Part shown: piece by piece, positions 55,203-64,000 of the stretch | Numbering within the stretch: the stretch's first letter is position 1 | How the letters are laid out: every line of letters starts with the position of its first letter | Source: Acanthamoeba sp. SK_2022b | Taxonomy: Eukaryota > Discosea > Longamoebia > Acanthamoebidae | Length of the DNA: 64,000 nucleotides | Direction of reading: 5' to 3' | Assembly: GCA_027943245.1 (NCBI GenBank) | Contig: JANDJZ010000085.1 | Span: 55,808-119,807 of the forward strand | Translations under genes and position numbers: made by a program | Notes under the pieces: model-generated | What the model was told of the DNA's origin: nothing | Databases searched by the model: none | Seen by the model: the letters and a program-made list of their open reading frames with translations, nothing else

Positions 55203-57405
55203 ATGAAGAGAAAGTCATTGGAGTTTCAAAAGATTCGATCCAAGCTCCAACAGAGGCGCAAGAAGGACCCGGCAACTCCAAGCTCGCCTGGCCTGGATAC
55301 GGCCAAGCCTGCCAATCTGTCGAGAGGTAACAGCAGTAGCAATAGCCTGCATGGCAGCAGCAACAACAGCGGAGATGAGTTCGATCTCCGCTCGCCCGTA
55401 AGACGGCAGCCGCCCACGACGCCGGAGCTGAAGATGGTGGTGGCCGGCATCGAGGAGGGCGCCGTGGAGCGCAAGCGCAAGCAGGCCGCGGCGGCACTAG
55501 CCGCTCCCAAGAACGAAAGCGGAGCCGACCCCAAAGAGCGAAGACAAGAAAGCGACGGCAACTCTTCTTCCGGAAGCGACGGCGAGGGAGAAGAGGGAGA
55601 CGCCGGTGAGTCGCCTACCAAGAAGCGGAAGACAAGTAGTTTCTCCTCGCAGGGCTACGCTCAGCGTCTGGGGGAGGCCATCCAGGCCTGCTTGGATGCT
55701 GTTAAGGAGGCCGGTACCAGTTCCGTCACACTTCGTTTTCCGTTTTCGCTCTTTCGCCCCCCCCCCACAAGGAATCACGACCAACGCATGCGTGCCGTGC
55801 ACGGAAATGGTTTGTACAGAACAAAGAGCGGGCGAGCCCGTGAGGACGGACAGCGCGAACATTGCGCCGATCTACTACCGATGGAGCTCCCTGGCTCGCG
55901 CCAAGTATGTCGAGCCGGCCTGGCAATTCCTGTCGAACTGCTCTCCCTTCCCCGTGACCATCGAGGGCATCGTCTATCCGACGCTGGAGCACTACTATCA
56001 AGTTATGGTACACTCTCCTCTCCTCTCCGCCGTCTCCTCGAGGCGGGAGAGAGGAAGGAAGAGGAGGTGGTGAGGGCGAAGGGCGTGAGGTGGCGGCCGT
56101 GCCCGGACCTCACCTCTGCCACCTCACACCAACTATCATCAGAAATTCGTGCACGCCCGAAGCCTGCCGATCAAGTTCGATTCGGTCGAACAAATGAAGA
56201 GCAATCCGGTCGTCGCCAAGCTCCTCTCCATGCCCGACCCCGAGAAGGTCAAACAGCTCATGGGCAAGAAAGGTAGGCACAGCCGACCACAACGCAGCGC
56301 ACTGGGCGTGTCTTTTAACCCCGAATTCGAATGTGTTTGTGCGTGGCCAGGCTCGATGGGCAAAAAGCTGCCATTCAATTGGGTGGCCTGGAGCAAGGCC
56401 ATCCCTGGGATCATGATGGAGGCCAAGCTCCAGAAGGCCCGACAGCACCCCGGGATCCGGCGGCTGCTGCTCGAGAGCGGCAACCGAACGATTGCCGAGC
56501 GCAAGCTGAGCCACCGCAAGAAGACGCCGCCCGAGCCCTCCGAGGTCCGGGGCATGCTGGTCTTCTACAAGGGCCAGTGGTACGGCGACAACGCGAGCGG
56601 CAAGATGTGGATGCGCGTGCGGAAGCAGCTTCAGCAGGAGGAGTACGAACGCGCCCAAATCGAAGCGCGAGCGAGGCAGAGGGGCAAGCTGGTGCTGGTA
56701 GAGTCGGATGACGAGGAACGAAAAGAAAAAGAAATAGAAGATGGGGAGGAAGTTGTCGAGGAGTTGATCGAGGTGGAAACGGATGGCGGAGCGAGCGGGG
56801 ACGATGAGGACGAGGAAGAGCGAAGGGCCGAGAGGAGGACGCGAAGCTTCATCATCAGCCACGTCAAGGACGACCACGTCACCATCGCGCACAATCCGGA
56901 GGAGAGCGACTGGATCCGACACGAACGCGAAGAGCGAAAGCGACACCAGCCGCCTTCGCGACCCCGAAAGAGCGAAAACGAAGACGAGCGAGTGGTCGGA
57001 GTTAAGCGTCAGCGCCCTTCGAGCTTGCGTCGCGTCCAGTCGGCGGCTCCTTCGCCGGTCTTTGCGGCCGAGACCCTCGCGAAGCCGGAGGTCATGCGAC
57101 AGCGACAAGAGGCGACATCGGCACAAACTATCTACGTCCCTGGCGAGGTGTTCCGAGAACACGTCAAGTCTCATGGAACTGAGGCCAAAGCGAGGGAAGA
57201 AGTGATCGAAGAGGAGATCATAGAAGAGGTTGTGGTAGAGGAGGAGGTCGTCGAAGAGGAAGTGGTCGAGGAAGTGATCGAGGAGGTCATCGAAGAGGTG
57301 GACTTTCTGGATGTGAGCGACTCGGACAGCGACGACAGCGATAGCGCCGACGACAGCGACAGCGACTTGAGCGAAGACGCCTACAGCGAGGACGATGGCT
57401 ACTAA
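55203..57405 (+). CDS. NADAR-domain (YbiA/DUF1768) nuclear-type protein with long acidic tail
   Basis: The N-terminal 170 residues are basic and Ser-rich, with NLS SPTKKRKTSSF. The NADAR domain spans exons 2-4: IYYRWSSLARAKYVEPAWQF, LSNCSPFPVTIEGIVYPTLE, HYYQVMKFVHARSLPIKF, NPVVAKLLSMPDPEKV, then WVAWSKAIPGIMMEAKLQKA and HPGIRRLLLESGNRTIAER. The FLSN, EHYYQ and L[LE]xTG-like blocks are the NADAR hallmarks; members remove ADP-ribose, including from guanine bases, or act on NAD-derived or riboflavin-pathway substrates. MLVFYKGQWYGDNASGKMW follows. The tail has coiled, acidic EEVVEEEVVEE-type repeats and ends DSDSDLSEDAYSEDDGY. Five exons. Confidence 0.83.
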
Positions 57406-57497
57406 ACCACCGAACCTCCAAGAGGCGCACAAATCAAATGAAAGAGCGAAAGAGCGCAGACTTTCTTTGACCTCTTTCTATTTTGGGGAACAAGGCG

Positions 57498-58770
57498 TTA
57501 GTGGGCGGCGGGGGCGAGGGTCTCAGAGAAGACAAACTTGGCGATGAACTTCCACATGTTGTCGGGGATGGGCGTCTTCCAGATGTCGATCTCCTGCACG
57601 CCCTTGGCGATGATCATCTCGAACCTGGTTCACCCCGGTGAGGAGTTGTGTGCGACAAAAACGCGAGGGCTGTGTGTCCAGCAGGCGCACCTCTCCTCCC
57701 ACTCGTGATCGGTTAGGGGCCTGTTGTTCTCAGCCTCGTTGATCGTTTCGAGACCGATGCCCAGCTTGTCGAGGCTGATCGAAGCCACAGCCTTCTGGAA
57801 CTGCTGCTGGAAGCTTTCGAACTTGGGCGTGTACGTGCCCTGCGTCGGTCTGTGTGTTAGAAGAGAATGGGGATCTCGACAGCCTGGAGGGGCGTGCCAT
57901 GCACAGGAGGCGGTCGGCCTTGGAGGCGTTGAGGCTGGCGTAGTCCCAGATCGCGCTCCACCCGGCAAAGTCCACGGTCAGCTCCTTGCCCACTGCGTGG
58001 AGCGCCTCGGCGAACTCGGTGAGGAAGCCGGCGTAGCGCTTGGCGTCGTCGGCCGTCGGCACGCCGGAGGCCGGCTCCCAGTCCACGTTGTAGCCCGAGA
58101 ACCCCTCCTTGACCGCTCTGCCCTCAAGACGAATTGAGTGTGCTGTTCATCGACGAGACGCCAAAAGGAGAAGGAGAGGGAGGATGGGGAGGGGTGGCAA
58201 GCGCCATACGTCTGCACGCAGGTGGTGATGAAGGGCTTAGGGTTGTCGAACACGTAGCGCATCCAATCCAAAAACTGGGGAGGGTAGGGATACGACGAGA
58301 TCACTGCATAGTTTCACGTGATGATGAGCGGCTGTGTCCGTACAGACGCGCAAACACGCGCGAACGTACTGGGGTAGGTTTTGAATCCCTCTCGCTGGAG
58401 GAACGGCAGGACCTGGGTGAGGTTGTTGGCCACGAGCGTGCCCTGGGCGCCCAGGTTGAACAGCTCGAACGACACGCCGCTGATCAGCTCCTTGTGCTGG
58501 GCCAGAGCCTAAACAAATTTGCTGACGTCAGCAGAGAGGCTCCGTCGAAAGAACGAAAGCGGAGACGAAAGTGTGTTGGGGGGGGGGGGCAACCTGAAGT
58601 TGGGCGGCGATGGCGGTGCTGTTATCGCCACAGCGCTCGAGGCACATCCACGGCATAACGCGCTTCCGGGAGAGAGGAGAGGAGTTGACCGAGGAGCATA
58701 GACTCACTGCTGCCAGCAGGGCCAACGCAACTAGGGTCGTGGCAACGTGAGCAGAGCGACAACCAGACAT
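57498..58770 (-). CDS. Secreted GH18-like glycoside hydrolase
   Basis: Signal peptide MSGCRSAHVATTLVALALLA ends near VSLCSSVNS. Exons then give MPWMCLERCGDNSTAIAAQL, HKELISGVSFELFNLGAQGT, VISSYPYPPQFLDWMRYVF and a block GFSGYNVDWEP. That block corresponds to the GH18 DxxDxDxE motif with the first two Asp replaced (S and N) but the final Asp and catalytic Glu kept. Later come ELTVDFAGWSAIWDYASL, SISLDKLGIGLETINEAEN and a C-terminal QEIDIWKTPIPDNMWKFIA. A chitinase or chitobiase-type activity is plausible for an amoeba but unproven. Six or seven exons; borders near 57630-57700 and 58130-58210 are approximate. Confidence 0.75.
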
Positions 58771-59156
58771 GTCTCCTTTCTCTTCCGTGTGTTGCGCTGT
58801 ACGATGCTATTGTCCAACTAACTCGTCGGCCTTTGCCGATGCAGTAGGATACTTCCGCTCCTGGCTTGGGAGAAATACCAAAAGGAAACGAACAATAAAA
58901 CTTGTGCGGTCAAATCCTGGCGCTGGGAGTGCTACTCCACATTGAGGTAGAATATCACAGCTTCTCCCGTTCGCCAACGACAACGCCCACGGTTGGTCGA
59001 GATCCAACACGTCAAACACTTGGGGGTGACCCTGCCCCAGACGGCTGTCTGCTTCGGGCTTAGCCCCTATTCATCGCCCTCTCCGCGCTGTCGCGGAGGT
59101 GCCGCTTTTTGAGACACCCGCATAGACGGTCGGAACGACACCGCGTGAGCGGTTTC
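58771..59156. other. Intergenic 58771-59156 with structured motifs
   Basis: Contains a T-arm-like hairpin GTTGG-TCGAGAT-CCAAC near 58993-59009 and a perfect CTCCGCG-CTGT-CGCGGAG hairpin near 59080-59097 followed by CTTTTTG. The pair is suggestive of a Pol III gene with internal B box and T-run terminator, but no known RNA family is recognised. Confidence 0.3.
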
Positions 59157-59590
59157 TCACTCTTTCACACGGCACGCTACGACCTGGACGTCTTCAGCAG
59201 CGGACTCGAGGGGTATAGTTTGTTCGTTCATGAAGATTGGGCTAAGTGTGGTAGAAGACAGGCTCGATTGTACTAAAAACTGAATTTTATTTTTTGTTTT
59301 CCCACGTCCCAATTGGGGGATTGGCGTACCTTCCACGAGCGTAAAAAGATACTCAGGGCAGGCTGCGAGTACCTGGAGTTGAGGAAGAAAGGTGAGGAAG
59401 AGTGCCATCTAGCGGAAGAACACATAAAACCAAAATAAGAGATTATTCAGGAAATTGGCTTGATACAAGTCGGTTTGTGATCATCGTCGATCATCCGGGA
59501 AAAGAATGTGTCATCACTATAACCCCAACTAATGCACGGGGCGGAAATGAAGAGTACCTTGCGCAGCTGGTCTGGGCTGTGGACGCGCAT
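59157..59590 (-). CDS. Small hypothetical protein
   Basis: Three exons read in frame: MRVHSPDQLRK (59590-59558), MALFLTFLPQLQVLAACPEY through LFTLVE (from 59408), and VQSSLSSTTLSPIFMNEQTI ending VVACRVKE at 59157. All joins use GT-AG (AAG|GTACTC, CTAG|ATGGCA, GAAG|GTACGC, TTTTAG|TACAAT). About 75 residues, one hydrophobic helix, no recognised family. It could be part of a larger gene with an unseen 5' exon. Confidence 0.4.
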
Positions 59591-60141
59591 AATGGGCAGC
59601 TATTCTCCGGAGAGCTGAAACCTATGGAGAAAGCGGGTAAGAAAGGTGAAGGGAAAGCGGAAACAGCTAGGGGACATATAAACAGAGTGTGCTCAGCTGC
59701 CATGTCTCAACAAAGTTGTTCTGTCTCGTCATCTAATATTAAAAAAAATTCTCTTCCCTGCCACTCTGGTGGTTTGTGTTTGGGGGCGTGTGGCGTGTGC
59801 GGAGCGAGGTAGGGGTAGGTACCAGTGCTCCGGCGAGAGTGCCTGTTGTTGATGTTTGATGTTGTAGAAGCGTAGGCGGGGCAGACAAAGAGAAGAGCTG
59901 CGCGGCGTGGCTTATTTAAAGGGTTTTTCCGGCCGTTGGGGTAGTTCTCCATTTTTTCCCTCGGGGCTATTGGCCAACTCCTTGCATTCCTATCATTCGT
60001 TGTTTAAGGTGTCGGCTCCCTAATCCTTTTTCTCTGCTTTTTCAAACCTTCCTTTGTGTGAAGATCTTGGATCGAGAGAATTTGGATTGTTTGAGACCGA
60101 TCGCTCGCAGTTCCACCCACGCAGTTCGATTGTCGTTGAGA
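59591..60141. promoter_or_regulatory. Divergent intergenic region; TATA-like element upstream of PRPF40
   Basis: CTTATTTAAAGGG at about 59909-59921 is a TATA-like element about 220 nt before the PRPF40 ATG. The rest shows short open frames without motifs. Confidence 0.35.
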
Positions 60142-60552
60142 ATGGCAGAAAGTGCGAGCAGCGATTGGACCGAACACACGACGCCCGAGGGGAAGCATTA
60201 CTTCTACAATGCCAAGACGGGGGTCTCCACCTGGGAGAAGCCGCAGGAGCTCAAAACGCAAGCCGAGGTACGCTGCAATACTCAACTTCGAAGATGTTGT
60301 TGCGCCGAGAACTGCCAGTGCTGCTTTTTCACTCACCACGCTACGTGGTGCTCGCGCAGCTGGACCGCGCCCCCAACCCATGGACTGAGCACACGTCAGA
60401 GAATGGCCGCAAGTATTACTACAACACAGTCACGCAGACGTCCTCGTGGGAGATGCCGCCCGAGTTCAAAGGCACTTTTTTTAAGCTTTTTTTTAAATTT
60501 ATTTATTTGGCAGCCTCTCGCGCTCTCAGGAGCGGACGCCCAACTGACCTCC

Positions 60553-60613
<61 letters not shown>

Positions 60614-63600
60614 TGTGTTTCGCTTGTGATCGTGGCTGGTGCTTTGCACCACAGCTATGCGAGAGGCCACCGAAGCGCAGTACGCCACCCACCGCATAAC
60701 GCGAACACACCGTGAGCGTTCCTGACCGCTTGCCTGCTCACCCTCCCCCTCGCCTTCTCCCCCTTCTCTCCAATCAATCAGGGACAGGAAGGCCAGCGAG
60801 GAGAAGCCGGCCGACGCTGCCAAGGCGGCGGCTACCGCCACCAGCCCCTCCACGCCTGCCGCCGCAGCCGCCACTCCCGCTGCTGCCGCAGTCTCGCAGA
60901 CGACCGCTGCCCCCGCTGCCGCCCTCTACCAGCGTACGCCCACGCCCATGCCAGCCTCATCACCAATGACAGCTGCTCATGCGCATTTTTGTACGCACGC
61001 ACGCACAGCGACCATGCCCACCTCGCCCGTTCGCCGCCAAGCGGCCCCGGTTGCCGCGCCCGTGGTCACGCCCGTGGTCGCCGCAGCGCCGGTCATCCTC
61101 ACGGCCGCCGACGTCTTCAAATCGCTCCTGCGCGACTACGTAAGGCCACCGTCTACCCGCGTGAGCAGACGCGACTGATGACACGTTTGCTGACCCACGC
61201 TTTGACGTTATGTGCAGCACATAACGCCCACGGCCACCTGGGACACCACCATGCGCACCATCATCAAGGACGAGCGCTACAAGGCGCTCAGCTCCATTAC
61301 GGAACGCAAGGCTGCCTTCCGCGAATATATCGAGGACGTCAAGAACAGAGACCGGGTAACCACTGCACTCCTGCCTTCTTTGATTACGGGGTTGTGTTGC
61401 GTGTTGCGTGCTGTGTCGTCACTCACTCGGCGCTTCTGCGCGATGGTTTGCAGGAGGAGCGCAAGGCCAAGGAGGAGGCCCTCAGGAACGGTTTCTTCGC
61501 CATGCTGCGGGAGGGCGGGATCGACGCCAAGTCCACCTATCGCAAGGCCATGACCATGTTCGACAGGTGAGTGCGAGCGCCGCGCCCTGCGGTTTGGGCT
61601 TTCACACCGAGTGCCTCCCCCCCCCTCTTAATTAATTCTTTCCATTTCTTTCTCTGCATTCCGCCCACGCAGGGACGCGCGCTGGAAGGCCGTCGACAGG
61701 GAGAAGGATAGGGAGGACCTGTTTGACGACTACGTGTGGGAGCTCGAGTCCAAGGAGAGGGTATCGCCAAGCTTCTTATTCACCGCTACTCGTTCGCGGT
61801 TTTTTTATTTTTTAAATGTATTTTTATAAAGTATTTTTTTAAAATATTCATTTATCGTTATGTCGTTGACGCTCACTCTTACCTCATTCCGTGACAGGAG
61901 GAGGAAAGGAACAACCGTGAGTCCAACCTGAAGGCCTTCCACCAGCTGCTCGACGAATACGTGCTCAGCGTCACCACCCAATGGCGGAAGGCACGACTAT
62001 TTATTTATAATTTATAATTGCCAAGATATATTTATATTTATATTATAATTAAACGGCTATGGCGCGTCCATTCAGTTCAGGGACGATGTCAAGGACGACC
62101 CGAGGTACGCCGCGCTGGACAAGTTGGACCGCCTGTCGCTCTTTGAGCACCGGATACGCGACCTGGAGCGCATCGAGGCCGAGGACAAGCGCAAGGCGAG
62201 AGATACACAGAGAAGGTGCGCCCTCGTTTCGACTTCCTCTCCTCCAGAGGACCAGTCCCTGCTAGCCAACATGCAGGCAGCGCTGACACTGCGCGCGTCG
62301 CAACACACCACCACCGCCATCGCCATCACCACCACCGCCACCGCCACCATCACAGGCAATGCCGCAAGAACAGGGATGCGTTCCGCGCCCTGCTGAAGGA
62401 GGCCTTTGACGCGGGCAGGCTCGACCGCAGCTCCAAGTGGAAGCGCTTCAAGCGGACCATCAAGGAGGATCCCCGATACGAGGACCTGATCGGCCAACCC
62501 GGGTAAGAGAGAGAGAGAGAGAGATGGCCTCCCTCGCTGCGCTCTCTGTTTCCCCTTCCCCCGCCAGTTGCGCTTGGCCTCGTTCCACTAGCGACTGATC
62601 GTGGCCACGATCGTCTCGACGCAGGTCGACGCCGTCGGAGCTGTATGGCGATTTCATGGAGGACCTCCACGAGCGATTCGAGGAGACCAAGCGAATCATC
62701 GATCGTATTATGAAGGTGGCCTTTTATTTTTCTTTTACTCTGTTTTATTCTGTTATTTTTAATTTTGTTATTAGAATGTGAACAAAGGTTTGACGCGTCG
62801 CGGCGCGGCTTGTGGTGGATGCAGGAGGGCAACATCACGATCACCGGCTGGATGACCGAGGACCAGTTCCTCGCGGCCATTTCCACGCATCCCTCCTACC
62901 CCAACCTCGACCAGCCCTCCGCCTCCAAAATCTTTGCCGAGGTACCGAACAGAGACCTCCCCATTTATAAATATTATTTTTGAAAAAATCATTAAATCAA
63001 TAGAGTTAATTTTTTGGCAAAAAACAATTTTTTAATATTTGTTTGGCGTTGGCAGATGCGGGAGCAGGTCGATAGGAGGGAGAAGCGGGAGAGGAGGAAG
63101 CGCGAGAAGAGCTTTGTCGCCATGCTCAAGGCACACAAGGACAAGATCACCGCCGCCTCCGTCTACGACGACGCGGTACCGTGCCTCCCCCCTCTTTATA
63201 CTACCGCGCAAACGCAAATCGCCCAACATCGACCAGCGCTGATGGTGGTTGCTTGGCTTCGGTTCAACAAGACGCGCGAGTTGCTGGCCGAGGAGGCCTC
63301 CTACAAGAGCATCCCCGACGAGGAGGAGCGCAGGGCCCTGTTCGAGAAGTACGTCGACCGCCTCAAGAACCGTCCGGGCGACGTACGTTCACCCCCCGCC
63401 ACCACTCCCCCTTCTCGTGCGAGGGCTCTCGTCTCACCGCCACACGATTGGTGCCGTGCCCATGGGCAGTACGAGTCGTCGAGCGAGGAGGAGGGAATGG
63501 TGGAGAGCGAGTCGGAGGAGGACAGGGACCGGAGGAGGCGCCACAAGGACAGGAAGGACAAGGACAAGAAGGACCGCAAGCGGAGGCGACACTCGTCCAA

Positions 63601-63874
63601 GGACAGGGGCGACGACGACAAGCATAAGAAGAGGAGAAAGGCACTTGCACCTAACTCGTCCTCTCTCTCTCTCTCGGTGTGGAGTGGAGTGGTGCTTACG
63701 TTTGGTTGTGTGTCGCAGCATTCGGACAAGGAGAAGGACAAGGAGAAGGACAAGGAGAAGGACAGGAAGCACAAGAGGCCAAGAGACGAGAAGAAGCGCA
63801 GGCGCGAGGGGTCGGAGGAGGGCGAGGTCGGCTCCGCTCACGTCGAAAAGGAGGAGGGCGAGATGGACGAGTAA
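60142..63874 (+). CDS. PRPF40: Pre-mRNA-processing factor 40 (WW-FF protein)
   Basis: U1 snRNP-associated splicing factor bridging the 5' splice site and branch-point proteins. Two WW domains: [20 protein letters not shown] with STWEKP, and [20 protein letters not shown] with SSWEMP. After an Ala/Pro/Thr linker come serial FF domains: [76 protein letters not shown] with [26 protein letters not shown] and [20 protein letters not shown]. The tail is an Arg/Lys/Asp/Glu-rich spliceosomal type ([18 protein letters not shown]) ending EEGEMDE. At least 15 exons; AT-rich introns at 61790-61890 and 62000-62060. One exon near 60655 is weakly supported. Confidence 0.93.
60558..60612. repeat. (GT)n microsatellite in PRPF40 intron
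   Basis: About 27 GT units downstream of the second WW-domain exon. Confidence 0.95.
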
Positions 63875-64000
63875 GGAGGGGACCCCGTCCTGCACTCTTG
63901 TTCCTTCACGAGATAAAGGCGAAAAAAGGACTGCTGGCTTGCAGACGCGTGTAAGGGGAAAGGTTTATGGGGAGCAAACCACTGCGTGGTGGAACAACAC

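Overview
The window looks like nuclear DNA of a free-living amoeba of the Acanthamoeba type. Genes are dense, on both strands, and GC-rich. Nearly all are cut by many short introns (roughly 50-200 nt) that begin mostly GTACG or GTA and end AG. Poly-T, pentanucleotide and CA/GT arrays sit inside the introns. The gene content (cellulase, GH18 protein, amoebozoan-style membrane lectin, type II NADH dehydrogenase with EF-hands) fits that reading, but no species-specific marker was tested. I see about 29 protein genes, one tRNA-Leu, and no transposon, integron or CRISPR array. Exon coordinates come from reading splice signals and family similarity by eye, so gene ends are firmer than internal exon borders.

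Layout. 1-6 kb: a left-truncated glucose-6-phosphate 1-epimerase, a small ER-luminal protein ending RDEL, 3-hydroxyacyl-CoA dehydratase, a C-type-lectin membrane protein and a CCHC zinc-knuckle protein. 6-13.6 kb: two convergent ubiquitin-type genes. One is an E3 ligase joining an RBR-like RING1-IBR half to a MYCBP2/PHR-type RING plus tandem-cysteine (RING-Cys-relay) half. The other is an F-box protein fused to a degenerate EF-1alpha-like GTPase. 14-19.9 kb: GH5 cellulase, a second membrane protein sharing its juxtamembrane module with the lectin, and a ZZ-finger protein. 20-31 kb: SLC26/SulP anion transporter, a glutamine-rich nuclear-type protein and a CaMK-like kinase. 31.5-40.5 kb: large-subunit catalase, NudC/CS protein, a second ZZ protein paralogous to the first, CWC21/SRRM2-like splicing factor and an LRR protein. 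40.8-49.9 kb: geranylgeranyl-reductase-family flavoprotein, coatomer zeta, a 66-aa protein, type II NADH dehydrogenase and ribosomal protein S27. 50-64 kb: SNIP1-like FHA protein, tRNA-Leu(UAA), NADPH-cytochrome P450 reductase, a NADAR-domain nuclear protein, a GH18-like secreted protein, a small hypothetical and PRPF40.

Most neighbours are unrelated housekeeping genes, as expected for a eukaryote. Loose themes are pre-mRNA splicing (CWC21, SNIP1, PRPF40), ubiquitin biology (the E3, the F-box-EF1A protein, ZZ proteins ending in NAC/UBA-like segments), the endomembrane system (HACD, P450 reductase, RDEL protein, COPZ) and cell surface or cyst wall (cellulase, GH18 protein, lectins). The most notable items are the RBR/RCR hybrid E3 ligase, whose relay cysteines, general-base histidine and a conserved glutamate all align with human MYCBP2, and the F-box-EF1A fusion.
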